From: Corallochytrium limacisporum
Lineage: Eukaryota; Opisthokonta
NCBI GenBank assembly: GCA_002811645.1
Contig: PDIP01000022.1
Coordinates: forward strand, 114,320-171,416
DNA length: 57,097 nucleotides
Direction: 5' to 3'
Positions 18,064 to 27,954 of the stretch are shown one piece after another (positions within the stretch are counted from its first letter, which is position 1; each line of letters opens with the position of its first letter). The notes below the pieces were generated by a model that had not been told where the DNA came from, made no database searches, and saw nothing but the letters and a program-made list of their open reading frames with translations. The translations under genes were made by a program, and so were the position numbers.

Positions 18064-19944
18064 TCACTGAATAAAGAGGAAGTTGGGGGGTCCACTGTGG
18101 GCCTGCAGCTCTGCCATGGCGGTCTCCAAAGCGTGCTTCAACTCCCTGTACGTAATGAAGACCACCGTCTGTTCGTCCCGGCTCATCATGCAGATGCGTT
18201 CACCATACCCAGTGTCGAGCTTGTTCAGGTGGTGTACAATGTGCGCCAGGTTTAGCACGACCTCACCCTTTTCGTTCTGTTCGTGGAAAACGAAGTCACG
18301 GAATAGCTTGAGCATGTAGCGATCGCCAGTCTCGGACCACTGGGGGTCCATGTTATAGGCGCTGCGCTCCACCACCATGTTCAGCTTCACCAAGAGACGG
18401 AATAAGCGGCCGTTTTGCAATTCTTTGCTGAGATCAGATTCTAGAACGTCAACGTACAGATTAGTACAATCCTGGAATGTGTAAAAGCGTGTGCCAATCA
18501 GCGGCATAATGTCTACAATGCTTTTGCGCATCGGTTCCGTGTCTTCGCCTTCCCCGCTGGAGCTCTCCAGGTCATAGAGGAGATAGCCCAGCAACCTCTG
18601 CATGTCCACGCTGAGGCGCTTCTCCAATTTACGAAGCGTTGTTTCCCAAGTATGAGGCTGGGACGCGGCAATCGATCCCGACGCCAGCTGTAGCAACAGC
18701 ACACCAAGCGCTTGGTAGTCGGCCTGCTGACATTTTTGCAATACTCCAGGTTTTTGCAGAGCGTCATAATTCAAGAGGTCCACCACACCTACAGAACCAA
18801 TTCGCAAGCGGTTCTTACCGGTGATCAACACCTTGCTACCATCTAGAACATGACAAGCCAGGCCCTGCGCATGGATCATCCGCAAGGCGGACGTGAGTTG
18901 GATCACGTACGACCACAGGATGCTTTCTGACACCATTTGGCTTGCACCGCTTCCTCCATAGCGGGGATCAAGGCCGTGGTGGGCCAGCACGTTGCGCGCC
19001 ATGGGATGGTAGTCGTATACGAAACACACGCTAAAGTCACCGAAATCCCTTGTCGTGAAGCATTCCCGCAGATTGACGATGCCACTGTGGCTGAACCGAC
19101 GCCATTTTTCAATGGCCTGCATACTGCGCTCCTTGAGCAAGCGGAAGTATTCAATGCGCCGCACGCAGTACGTCAGACCATCTACATGGCTGAAAGCTTT
19201 GTATGTCGAAGTTGGGTAGCCAAATATACCATGCTGTCCACTGCCACCTTCTGGGATCAGGCCGGAGCTGTTCAGTTGGTTCAGATGGCTGTGGATACCC
19301 GATGTGGACTGCTGACGCTTGATTGCGGGACTCAGGCTCAGACGCAGCAGAGTGTGGTAATTGTCTACATTCTGCGGCAGAATGTTTTTGCCACCATCAT
19401 TGCCGCTCACTGTTGAGGTTGCGACGGTAGTAAGGTGCCGTTGTATCAACTCCTGGCGCAACTGCGGGCTCATGAAGAACGTCTGTGATGCCTTCTGAGT
19501 GTCTGGTGGTAGGTAGACATCCGGTTGAGGATAGAACATTTCAAACTCTGCTGGTTCAAGGCCAGTCTGCTGCAGTTGAGCAGTATTGCGAAGCTGGTGC
19601 TGAATCTGCGCTGCTGTGTTCATTCCTGGACCCGGCTGCCCAGGGTAACTGTAGCTTCCACCAAGGCTGCCAGTTGACTGTTGCTGCTGTGCATAGCCTT
19701 GTTGTCCGTACGATCCTGGTGACACTCGTCCTCGTGAGCTACCAGTGCTCTGTCCGAGGTTCAGTTGCTGCATGCCTTGCGAGATATCGGGCGTAGAGGA
19801 GCCCGACCCGTAACTGCCATTCTGGCCTCCCGAATGTGACTGCTGTTGTTGTTGACCACTGACACCATGACGACCACCACCGCGACCTCGTCCGCGACTA
19901 CCACGACCACCGCCCGGTGGCCGAAATGCTGGCCGACCCGACAT
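18064..19944 (-). CDS. PAN3: PAN3, regulatory subunit of the PAN2-PAN3 deadenylase
   Basis: A 626-residue PAN3. PAN3 forms an asymmetric homodimer that recruits the PAN2 nuclease to poly(A)-binding protein and to miRNA machinery for mRNA tail shortening in the cytoplasm. The central pseudokinase (about 245-490) carries YCVRRIEYFRL, FVYDYHPMA and a degenerate catalytic region (LACHVLDGSKVLITGKNRLRI) typical of the inactive kinase fold. A short coiled coil follows. The C-terminal knob ends with family signatures: FYTFQDCTNLYVDVLE, RLLVKLNMVVER, the FVFHE segment, HHLNKLD and FITYRELK. The first 130 residues are RGG- and Gln/Ser/Gly-rich. No CCCH zinc finger or clear PAM2 motif is visible there, unlike many long-form PAN3 proteins. 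The frame starts at its first ATG. Confidence 0.95.
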   Translation of the reverse strand: MSGRPAFRPPGGGRGSRGRGRGGGRHGVSGQQQQQSHSGGQNGSYGSGSSTPDISQGMQQLNLGQSTGSSRGRVSPGSYGQQGYAQQQQSTGSLGGSYSYPGQPGPGMNTAAQIQHQLRNTAQLQQTGLEPAEFEMFYPQPDVYLPPDTQKASQTFFMSPQLRQELIQRHLTTVATSTVSGNDGGKNILPQNVDNYHTLLRLSLSPAIKRQQSTSGIHSHLNQLNSSGLIPEGGSGQHGIFGYPTSTYKAFSHVDGLTYCVRRIEYFRLLKERSMQAIEKWRRFSHSGIVNLRECFTTRDFGDFSVCFVYDYHPMARNVLAHHGLDPRYGGSGASQMVSESILWSYVIQLTSALRMIHAQGLACHVLDGSKVLITGKNRLRIGSVGVVDLLNYDALQKPGVLQKCQQADYQALGVLLLQLASGSIAASQPHTWETTLRKLEKRLSVDMQRLLGYLLYDLESSSGEGEDTEPMRKSIVDIMPLIGTRFYTFQDCTNLYVDVLESDLSKELQNGRLFRLLVKLNMVVERSAYNMDPQWSETGDRYMLKLFRDFVFHEQNEKGEVVLNLAHIVHHLNKLDTGYGERICMMSRDEQTVVFITYRELKHALETAMAELQAHSGPPNFLFIQ

Positions 19945-20821
19945 TTGACAAGTGCACTAACCCCACTCAATTATGCGTCCAAAACTAGATGAAGAACCTG
20001 AATTAGAATCTAAAGAACGTGGCATGTAATCAACCACTTCCGAATTCAAATTTTGAGAAGAAGTTTAGTTAGATCGTGCCGTAAACAGGGGGCATCGTCA
20101 AACCAAGGCCACCGATTGTGGCCAGTTTCCTTCGTGCACCTACACGTAAACTATGTGACCTTGCAATTTCAATGTGTACCTGCTATACAGACTTGACTCA
20201 TCCTAAGATCGCGGCATCTTCAAATAGGACAGGACTCTGAATTACTACATTGGTCAATCAGCAGACAACCCACACAGCAGTGCTTTATCTCGTTCTCGGC
20301 ACCGAATGGCAGCCAAAACAAGGAGGCCCGCAGTCGCAGAAAGAAAAGGGGCTTCCTCCACACAAAGCCCCTCGGTTTGCATTCCGAAAGGGTAGAGAAG
20401 GACCCGGGGGTGGGGCGGGGAGAGGGGACGCAAGCTTTTGTTTTCGGATGCGTTCGGACCGCACCGGGGCCCCCCTTCCTCGTCTCTCTCTCTCTCCCCC
20501 CCCCCCGGGGGGGGCCGTCGGTCCCGGCGTCGTTCGCTCTGAAATCTCCCCTCCTCCGATTCACCCCACTCGGACGGTGCAGGTGGGTGTGCGTGGCCCC
20601 CGAGTTCCGTGGTGTCGGTCTGCCCTCCCGGCGAAGTTCGCAAGGCTTGTACGCGGAGAGAAATACCACCTGCTATTTGAGGAATTTCGGGTAGTTGGAG
20701 ATGCTACACCTTAGATTGAAAGCATGGAAGCACATTTGAGACAAGGTCTTGTGCGATCGATGCGATGGGGTGTATTACATGAGAACTGGATGAAACAGAC
20801 GTACCACATGCGCTAGCAACC
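19945..20821. promoter_or_regulatory. Divergent upstream region (PAN3 / unknown 381-aa gene)
   Basis: No gene seen. The centre holds a CT array ending in C11 joined to G8 (20496-20514), about 310 bases before the 381-residue gene and 550 bases before PAN3. Further GC-rich sequence with GGTGGGTGTGCG follows. Several frames are open through this block only because of its base composition. Confidence 0.45.
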
Positions 20822-21967
20822 ATGTCGGGGCGTGCGATGAAAATTATTATGCAGACCGGAAAGCGGTTGAAAAAGGACCAAATCTTACAGGGACAGGCCA
20901 ACAAGCAGCCAAGGTTTGGTGCAGATTTACCCCTGAAGTTTGTGAGTGCGTTATGTATCGGTGACCTTCGAGACCCATGGACGTACCTCGGAAAGCTAAG
21001 ACTAGAAAAAGCTGCGCAACTAATGTCTGAAGGAACAGATGCGTTGCCAAACTATCGAGGGATTCAAGTAGGGATCCAGTACCTTCCGACAGAGATCTTT
21101 GAAGGAGTTCGCCATCAGCCAAAGACTGTGGAGTCTCCTTCGTCATCCATGGCCGATCACTCAAACGAGCAGAACCAACGGGAAGGGCAGCCGGATCCCG
21201 GAGAGTCATCATCGACACAAACAAACTCGGGCCCACCTTTAACTGAAAGCGTCTCAGATCACTTCAATGCAGTGCTACGCGGAAATGGACCGGTAGCAAT
21301 CAAAGCAATCGAGAAAGCAGCCAACGACTTGGGAGTGCAGGTGCGGGACATGTACGGCCCTCTCCCGCCATCGGAGGACCTGAACAAAGCCTACGGATGT
21401 ATTGAGTACACACGTCGATCAGCAGGGCACCTGCACCTACTCTTTTTTAGTCATTTGCTCAAACTCTATCATGATGGAGACGCCTCCCTCGCTGATGAAA
21501 TGGCGCTGAGAGAGGCACTGAAGCGAGCGGAAGCAGAGGCTAAGGTTGAGAAGTTTGTGCATCAGGGACAACTTTGGCAGAGGCCGAATGTTGACCCAGC
21601 AGAAATGCTCGCATGGATTGATGTACCTGAGAATTGCAAGTGGATTCAGACTGTCATTAGCGAGCACCAACGACACTTCCCTGCGTCTCCCTATATTTCA
21701 TTTGGCAACTCAAGCCTGTCAATCCTTGGCGTGCATGGAGTTGACCGCATGGCGACGCTGATTGCCACGCTAGCAGACGGTGACCACACCACTTTCGACC
21801 CATGGTACATGCAGGGCATCCGAGAGGAGGATGGATACCTGCCAGAGGAATTGCAGGACCACGACTGGCAGGAGTTCTTGACGGACTTGCAGAAGGAGAC
21901 GCCAGAAGAAACTGAGCAGGAGATTGCACGGCTGCGAAAGGAGCATGATGCGCTCCATAACTCATAA
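20822..21967 (+). CDS. Unrecognised soluble protein (381 aa)
   Basis: I do not recognise this 381-residue protein. There is no signal peptide or membrane helix. The N-terminus (about 1-35) is basic, with many Lys/Arg/Gln and few acidic residues until about 48, so mitochondrial or nuclear targeting is possible. A first conserved-looking block covers 36-100. A polar, Ser/Glu/Gln-rich linker runs about 103-140. A second block (about 142-345) includes a helical Ala/Glu/Lys-rich stretch near 225-245 and a more ordered region with YISFGNSSLSILG near 290. The tail is strongly acidic (EETEQEIARL near 365). Codon use and the clean frame support a real gene. It is convergent with PPP2R3C (48 bases apart) and divergent from PAN3. 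Confidence 0.72.
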   Translation: MSGRAMKIIMQTGKRLKKDQILQGQANKQPRFGADLPLKFVSALCIGDLRDPWTYLGKLRLEKAAQLMSEGTDALPNYRGIQVGIQYLPTEIFEGVRHQPKTVESPSSSMADHSNEQNQREGQPDPGESSSTQTNSGPPLTESVSDHFNAVLRGNGPVAIKAIEKAANDLGVQVRDMYGPLPPSEDLNKAYGCIEYTRRSAGHLHLLFFSHLLKLYHDGDASLADEMALREALKRAEAEAKVEKFVHQGQLWQRPNVDPAEMLAWIDVPENCKWIQTVISEHQRHFPASPYISFGNSSLSILGVHGVDRMATLIATLADGDHTTFDPWYMQGIREEDGYLPEELQDHDWQEFLTDLQKETPEETEQEIARLRKEHDALHNS

Positions 21968-22015
21968 GGGAAAATGATTACTACATTAAAGAATTCTATA
22001 TACGAAGAGATCAAA
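21968..22015. other. 48-base convergent spacer
   Basis: The stops of the 381-residue gene (+) and PPP2R3C (-) are only 48 bases apart, the tightest junction in the window. At least one mRNA must extend into the other gene, so antisense overlap is expected. Confidence 0.5.
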
Positions 22016-23593
22016 CTATCTTGCATTCTCACCATTAGCGGCAGCCTCTACCCCCTGGTCTCGCTCGTTTGGGTCCAACGTGGTGGTCTCTTCTGCGACC
22101 GTACCCTCGTCGTACCCAACAGTACCTTCATCAGGCGCCCCTCCGTCGTGAATGTTGACAATGTTGCCATCATCATCCAACAAGACCTCCTCCTCTTCCA
22201 ATCCTTCCATCTCCTGGCCGACTTTTTGAGCAATGAACTCCCGGTTGTCATAGGTCCAGAAGCCGTTGACATCAATTAGCATATTCAAAATCACATCACC
22301 AGCCTGGGAATGAATCAGGTCTTTTAGAGTAATTTGGTACGGGTCTTTAGGCCTCACCATATCAAAAATTTCGTCCTTGACATCTTCAAAGTTAACGTCC
22401 TCTTGGCCCATTTCCTGCAGCATGCGCCGAATATCGCTGAAAAAGTACAAGAACGAATGAACTGTCAGTGGTTTGCTGCCGTTACCCCGAATGTCAAGCA
22501 CGCGGTAGAAGTACGCAAGAGCCTGTGGCGTCTTCCGGTTCTCCATTGCCAAAACAAAATCTAGATAACTGCGGTAGTCCATTTCGCCATTGTACGTTAG
22601 GCATACTTCGAAGAGGCGATTGATGAAGGTCTGTGTGAGTGTACCATCGCCGTAGTGACTGAGTTCGGAAGCACTGAGCATGCCGTTCTGGTCCTGGTCG
22701 AGTGCAAGGTACTGGCCATAGACACGGAACGCGCTCATGGCCGTGAACCAGTTAGTGTTCTCCATATCTGGCGGCAGATCCTCGTCTCTCAATTCAAATA
22801 GTTCACTGAGCATGGTGGAGGTCAACAAGTCCCGGATCTTGATGTGGCCCAGTCGCATGGGGTCGAGGAAAAAGATGAACTTTCGCACTGCAGTACACAC
22901 ATAGTAGCTCACAAAACTTTCGTCCAATGTGTTTAAGCGAGGCAGCATCTCGACCAGACTGTAAATGTAAGATTCCAGATCCTGTTCTGTCAGGTAGCCA
23001 TCTCCTGAAGAGTCAAATTGGGTAAGGTCAATGCGCGTCTTAATCAGCGACGACCTACGCATGCAGTAATTAAAGAATTGCACCACACTGCAAGCGTCGT
23101 GATCGTTCTTCGGAAGTTTCACAAAGACCTGCGGCTTGAAGAATGGTGCAAATTTTTCTTTGTCATCAAGCGCTTCGTACACTTTGAGCCAGTTTTTATA
23201 GGTTATGTGTTCGGATCCCATCTGTGTCGCTCCTCCTGTCGCCCGTTCGCAAAATTGGTAGAGAGTGCTCCAGAGCTTCTCAAAGTCTGCATTCTGAAGT
23301 ACATGTACAGCGTGATGCTGCACGGCACTTTCGATACTGGCCCGGTGTAGGCTCTGGAGTAAAGTGTTCTGTTTCCGGCGTTCCTTAGGTCGGTGGAAGG
23401 AAGGAATCAGTTTCGGTGGTGTATGAGCCTTGTTGATCCCACACTGCTCTGCTAGTCTATCATACGATTCTGCGATGCTGGCTGATCTGGACGCATTCTT
23501 GGGGATGTGCTCATTGACATAATCCACTAAATTAAGATCCACTGGCCGTTCCGCCACAGGTCGTAATAAGTCTACCCACGTCCCCACGGGCAT
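22016..23593 (-). CDS. PPP2R3C: PP2A regulatory subunit B''-gamma (PPP2R3C/G5PR) homologue
   Basis: A 525-residue EF-hand protein of the PPP2R3C/TON2 group, which directs protein phosphatase 2A. Animal members act at the centrosome and nucleus; the plant member acts in cortical microtubule organisation. Strong family blocks are VMQFFNY-like VVQFFNYCMRR, the segment YVCTAVRKFIFFLDP, NWFTAMSAFRVYGQYL, YNGEMDYRSYLDFVLAMENRK, and near the end VKDEIFDMVRPKDP then DVNGFWTYDNRE. EF-hand-like loops are FDSSGDGYL near residue 195 and DQDQNGMLS near 298. The C-terminal 60 residues are acidic and variable. It is longer than the human protein (about 450), mostly through the tails. It starts at the first ATG of the frame. 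Confidence 0.93.
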   Translation of the reverse strand: MPVGTWVDLLRPVAERPVDLNLVDYVNEHIPKNASRSASIAESYDRLAEQCGINKAHTPPKLIPSFHRPKERRKQNTLLQSLHRASIESAVQHHAVHVLQNADFEKLWSTLYQFCERATGGATQMGSEHITYKNWLKVYEALDDKEKFAPFFKPQVFVKLPKNDHDACSVVQFFNYCMRRSSLIKTRIDLTQFDSSGDGYLTEQDLESYIYSLVEMLPRLNTLDESFVSYYVCTAVRKFIFFLDPMRLGHIKIRDLLTSTMLSELFELRDEDLPPDMENTNWFTAMSAFRVYGQYLALDQDQNGMLSASELSHYGDGTLTQTFINRLFEVCLTYNGEMDYRSYLDFVLAMENRKTPQALAYFYRVLDIRGNGSKPLTVHSFLYFFSDIRRMLQEMGQEDVNFEDVKDEIFDMVRPKDPYQITLKDLIHSQAGDVILNMLIDVNGFWTYDNREFIAQKVGQEMEGLEEEEVLLDDDGNIVNIHDGGAPDEGTVGYDEGTVAEETTTLDPNERDQGVEAAANGENAR

Positions 23594-24021
23594 TGTCGAA
23601 TAGGATCTTGGCTGTAACTCTTCAGATATTCTTCTTGTTTACATCTTGGTCCGTGGTTCACATTCTCACTAATTTCAAGGTATGAATGTGACCTTTGTAG
23701 AAACTCTATTAAATACCGGGCTTAAGTAAGTGCGCTGCTGGGTGTGGAGTCGAATGGACCTTCGCAGCAACAACTGATGGAAGCGCTCACCCCAATAGCA
23801 ATTCCCCTAAACGAGCCGGTTGGCGCCAAACTTTCTTTCCAGGGAGCCAAAAATGGACCCCTATTATACTGGGAGTCTAATTTTGAATTCGTTCCGGGTT
23901 TCTTCCGGCAATGGTAACAGATGGCCAGAGTGGGAGGGCAGTGCGGACGGAGCAAGCACCAATTGTGGCTGAACGAGGAGACATCAGGTGTATACGGATG
24001 GTACTCATTTAATATTTTGAG
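23594..24021. other. Spacer between PPP2R3C and the 1310-aa gene
   Basis: 428 bases with no gene, upstream of PPP2R3C and downstream of the 1310-residue gene (both minus strand). Unlike most upstream regions here it has no C-run/G-run palindrome. Confidence 0.4.
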
Positions 24022-27000
24022 TTATGACAAATGTCGCACCGCTCTCAAAAGCTGTGAATCGCGAAGATCCCAATTGAGGAAGAGAATATCCACAGCGTTA
24101 TACTCATCCACAAAGGTACTCAACAACGACTGGGGCAGGCGGAAGCGCCGCAGGAAACCGGGTACATTACTCGCACGGCGGTAGAAGCAAAGTAGTGAAA
24201 TGGTAGCAGGAGTCGGAGGGTTGACAATCAACGGCGCGGTTCGCTCCAGGAAGCTGCTGAACATTTCTGCCAAAGCGGAGAACCCGGGGGCCTCTTCCAT
24301 GCCATCGTCGTTGTCTTCGCTAGTGTCATCAGCGTTGTGGATCGTATTGCCATCTTCGGATGCGTCGTGCATGTGTTTGTGAGGCATCCATCCTTCCCCG
24401 GTCATGTAAATGTAGACTGTGTGCAAGACAAGACCCGCAAAGGCATCTGCAAGGGCGTTCTTCGACAGGTTGGCCCCGCTCTGCATGAGGGCTCCTTCGT
24501 ACTCCTCTACGACCGCCTTAACGGCGTCAAGACCGAGACTCGCAATCATTGTACCCGCGAGAGTAAGAGTGTCAAGCTCCCGCGCGTGGTTCACAGGCGC
24601 GTAGTCCGGTGCAAAGAGCAGGACGCCGGTGCTTAGTGGCATGCCTCCCGACTGCTGTTGGACCTGAGCAGCCTGTTGGCCAGGTCCACCCTCAGCACCT
24701 TCCTTGTCAATGATTGTCCGTGTCAGACACCGCGCGACGTCTGCAGATGGCAGGGCCTCCCACAGGGACTGGACAGCTTCCCAATGCTCCCAGCAGCACT
24801 CTTCACGGCGCCGGATGCGGTCGAACCAGCCAGCGAGCGCGCCGGGAGAATGGCCCGGCTCAGGTCGCTCCGGATGGCAGAGAAGATCAAGTGCAGCAAA
24901 TCCGCTTGGGAACCAGCATGACTGTAACACACTGTCTAATTCGCGAGCATAAACTTGTTGCTGCTGGCGCTGTGCTTCAAAGGACTGTGCCGTCGAACCG
25001 CCGTGGTAGGCTGGATTAGCAGCAGCGAGCAGAACGTCCGGCAGAGTGACCTTGAAGACAGCATCGCCGCGGTAGAGTTCGAGCGTGATGCTGTGCCACA
25101 CAGATTCACACACAAAATGAGCACCAACCACGTTCTTCACAGGCAGATCCTCCGGCATTGGCATTGATAGAGTACACAGCACCAGACCTAGGCCCAACGG
25201 AAAGGATACTGATGCTTGTCGAATGGTTGCACCCATGTCGTCCGCATGGCTGTCCGCAGCATTTGGCGCAGCCGGTTCAAGATCGACGAGCCAACGACGG
25301 CTGATCTGTGACCATCCGTGACTGGACTGGCCAGTTGCAGAGTCACTGTCATTTACCATCTGCTCCATGAGGACCAGACCTAAATACGGGAGCCTCGTCA
25401 ACAACTCAAGTAAGCGGCGATAGATTGCGGGCAGCGGTGCCGTGTCGAACTCGAGGCTCTCAACAGCGGCCATGCCATCCTTGGCCTGAATCGCGTTACC
25501 TAAAGCAACGGCAGTTTTGTTTACGCGGTGCAGATCCGTAAGTAAAGTGGCATACGCTTTGGGTTGATCCAGAGTTCCAATACTGTCGGTATCACCAACC
25601 AGATAGTTGACTAGTTCAGTGCGCTCAGACTCCGGCTCATCTGCCACCTCGACACCAAGTTCCTTCAAGAGTTCAAGCCCTGTGGTGGCACAGCCTTGGT
25701 TCTTCAATGAAGCACCAATAGTGCCACTTAGTGCGGAGACATCCACATGCGGATGCGGACCATGATCGCCGGCGACGGAAAGGGCACTCCGGTGGACGGC
25801 AAAGACAATATCGAGAATTTCCACAGCGGAATCACCGGTCCCTGAGTTGAGGCAGAAGCGACCAAGATGTTTCATGGAAGACAGCAAGGACGACAAACGA
25901 CCGGCCCATAGGACGCCTTCGAGCACGGTTGCATCCAATAGAGACTCCAAATACGCTACTTTAAGCCGTTCGTCCACACCCACCACTGCGGTGATGGATG
26001 CAAAGTCCCCGCTGGTGTCACCGAGTCGGGACAGGGTCGCCAAGCTGCGCACAATTGCATCCACACCCGCGGATCTGTGGTCCTTAACCACAGACCGCAT
26101 GGCTCCCAAGGCCGATACTCGATCGTCTCCAAGGAATGACAATACCTTGTCCTTGGCACTTGTGATATCGTCACCCTTCTGAGCAGTGACCACCAGGGCG
26201 ACGAGAGCTGTGTGGAGGCCCTGCTCACCGCTGTCATCCACAGCCATTGTGTCCTCATCCTCACCTGCCCCCTTGGTAGCTCCAACAAACTGACGGTTCA
26301 TGGCTTTCTGCACGTATTCGATGGCTGTGTCAACCTTTTCTTCGCCATCTGGTCCACCAAGACGGGCAGGAAGAGTACGGCAGTGCACCAATCGAGACAG
26401 AGTTCGCAAAGCACGGTCGATTGCCTCCTTCAAATGAATCCGTGCCGCTTTGCCTACCTCGGAGTCGTCAAAGCCATTGTACCATTCCTGAATTATGAAG
26501 ATTAGCCGTGACTGCGCGTAGTGCATAAGGCGCTCGTATGCAGCGGCAGCGTTGCGACGGACAGGAGCAGGAATCATACCATCGGGGGCAGTTGCTCCAG
26601 AATACACTACCTGTGCAGCTCCAAGGATGGTGTGGTACATAGCATACACCAAGGTCTCACTGCCCATACCCGCCAAGCGACCAATCGAATGCAACTGACG
26701 ACTGATCTGTCCTGGGCCTCCCCTGACACTCAAAGGTCCGTGGAAATCGAGCAGAATGAGGGCTGCAATAGCGGGAGTGGCATCGTGTGAGAGGATTGTA
26801 TCATCATGGTGAGCGTGATGATGATGATGTTGGTGCTTAATACCGTGTGATGCTGTGTGATCCGCTGCCGATGTCGGCACGGCAATGGGCAGGGACAGCT
26901 GGCTTCGGTCATCAAAACGACGACCCAAAATGCGGTAGGCCAAGGTGCCAAACTCCATGGTCTTATCCCCAATGCCACTCAACATATCCTTGTCTTCTCG

Positions 27001-27954
27001 CTTACGCTGCCATTTTGCAGCTTCTGAAAACACGTTGTTCAGTTCTGTATCCAGTTTCGGGTCTTTGCTCACTACAATTCTCAGCAACGCACACAACTGG
27101 TCATTGATGCTCAAATGCATAAGAAGCTGTCTGACATACTGCAGATGCAGACCTGTTTGGTTGTCTGTGGCCATGAGGTCGAGCATGAGTGCCGCAGTGT
27201 CCCCATTCGCTTTTTCGTCTCCCGCCTTCATTGCGGACACCGCCCAGGAAAGCAACAATACCAACGTTTCCACCACGGCCCTGCCAACAGAAAGCACGCA
27301 CGAGATATCGTCATTCAGAACTTCACCATCGTCTTCCTTCTTAAGAGAAGTGAAGCGTAACGCTGGCATGCGATAGGACGCAATCTGTGCCTGGAAAATT
27401 TGCATGAACGGCTTCAGACTTGCGCTAATTGCTCCTTCTTCGTCGGTACTGTCGGTATCAAAGAGTCCCGACTGCCCAACATTGTGCAATGCCCTCAGAA
27501 TCACGTGTGTTCCCAATAACTGTGTATCCAAAAGTGCAATCAAGTAGTCAAATAACACCGGTGACGGCTCACTATCCCGCGACAACACAAGCTGCAGCAA
27601 GTCTTCAAGTGCAAGCTGTAGGGTGGGCTCGTCAAAGTGAAACTTATTTGCCTCGCCATTGGTCCGAGTGTCCATACCATTATCTACGCCATTATAGTGC
27701 CGAAAGCGTCCCGTACTTTCTGTGCCATTGGTTGTGCCCGTTTCTTTCGTGCAGTACCGATTCAGTACATACTCCACTGATTCGACAAAGACCTGTGAAT
27801 CCCTCTGTGACCGCCAGCACCCAAGGGCCAGTCGCCTCAGTACCTTTGCACTGGCATCTGTGGTACCGTCCAAATCTGCACCCGTCAATGACTTTCGCAC
27901 CAGCACGGCGGCGTCAGGTCCTTCGTCATTGACCGAAAGTTTACGCTTCACCAT
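24022..27954 (-). CDS. Large unrecognised protein (1310 aa); weak resemblance to Mediator Med5/Med24
   Basis: No family is recognised with confidence. The 1310-residue product is mostly Leu/Ala/Val-rich helix-like sequence with no signal peptide, no clear membrane helix and no enzyme motif. This suggests a scaffold or helical-repeat protein. The N-terminus is basic (MVKRKLSV, possible nuclear signal). Near residues 35-55 the pattern LALGCWRSQRD, followed about 90 residues later by FDYLIALLDTQLL, recalls the start of Med5/Med24 Mediator tail subunits. This is a suggestion only. A His-rich run (HQHHHHHAHHDD) lies near 373-385, a Gln-rich patch near 1015 and 1120, and an acidic segment near 1215-1240. 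The ATG at 27954 is used; only a GTG lies upstream. Confidence 0.72.
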   Translation of the reverse strand: MVKRKLSVNDEGPDAAVLVRKSLTGADLDGTTDASAKVLRRLALGCWRSQRDSQVFVESVEYVLNRYCTKETGTTNGTESTGRFRHYNGVDNGMDTRTNGEANKFHFDEPTLQLALEDLLQLVLSRDSEPSPVLFDYLIALLDTQLLGTHVILRALHNVGQSGLFDTDSTDEEGAISASLKPFMQIFQAQIASYRMPALRFTSLKKEDDGEVLNDDISCVLSVGRAVVETLVLLLSWAVSAMKAGDEKANGDTAALMLDLMATDNQTGLHLQYVRQLLMHLSINDQLCALLRIVVSKDPKLDTELNNVFSEAAKWQRKREDKDMLSGIGDKTMEFGTLAYRILGRRFDDRSQLSLPIAVPTSAADHTASHGIKHQHHHHHAHHDDTILSHDATPAIAALILLDFHGPLSVRGGPGQISRQLHSIGRLAGMGSETLVYAMYHTILGAAQVVYSGATAPDGMIPAPVRRNAAAAYERLMHYAQSRLIFIIQEWYNGFDDSEVGKAARIHLKEAIDRALRTLSRLVHCRTLPARLGGPDGEEKVDTAIEYVQKAMNRQFVGATKGAGEDEDTMAVDDSGEQGLHTALVALVVTAQKGDDITSAKDKVLSFLGDDRVSALGAMRSVVKDHRSAGVDAIVRSLATLSRLGDTSGDFASITAVVGVDERLKVAYLESLLDATVLEGVLWAGRLSSLLSSMKHLGRFCLNSGTGDSAVEILDIVFAVHRSALSVAGDHGPHPHVDVSALSGTIGASLKNQGCATTGLELLKELGVEVADEPESERTELVNYLVGDTDSIGTLDQPKAYATLLTDLHRVNKTAVALGNAIQAKDGMAAVESLEFDTAPLPAIYRRLLELLTRLPYLGLVLMEQMVNDSDSATGQSSHGWSQISRRWLVDLEPAAPNAADSHADDMGATIRQASVSFPLGLGLVLCTLSMPMPEDLPVKNVVGAHFVCESVWHSITLELYRGDAVFKVTLPDVLLAAANPAYHGGSTAQSFEAQRQQQQVYARELDSVLQSCWFPSGFAALDLLCHPERPEPGHSPGALAGWFDRIRRREECCWEHWEAVQSLWEALPSADVARCLTRTIIDKEGAEGGPGQQAAQVQQQSGGMPLSTGVLLFAPDYAPVNHARELDTLTLAGTMIASLGLDAVKAVVEEYEGALMQSGANLSKNALADAFAGLVLHTVYIYMTGEGWMPHKHMHDASEDGNTIHNADDTSEDNDDGMEEAPGFSALAEMFSSFLERTAPLIVNPPTPATISLLCFYRRASNVPGFLRRFRLPQSLLSTFVDEYNAVDILFLNWDLRDSQLLRAVRHLS

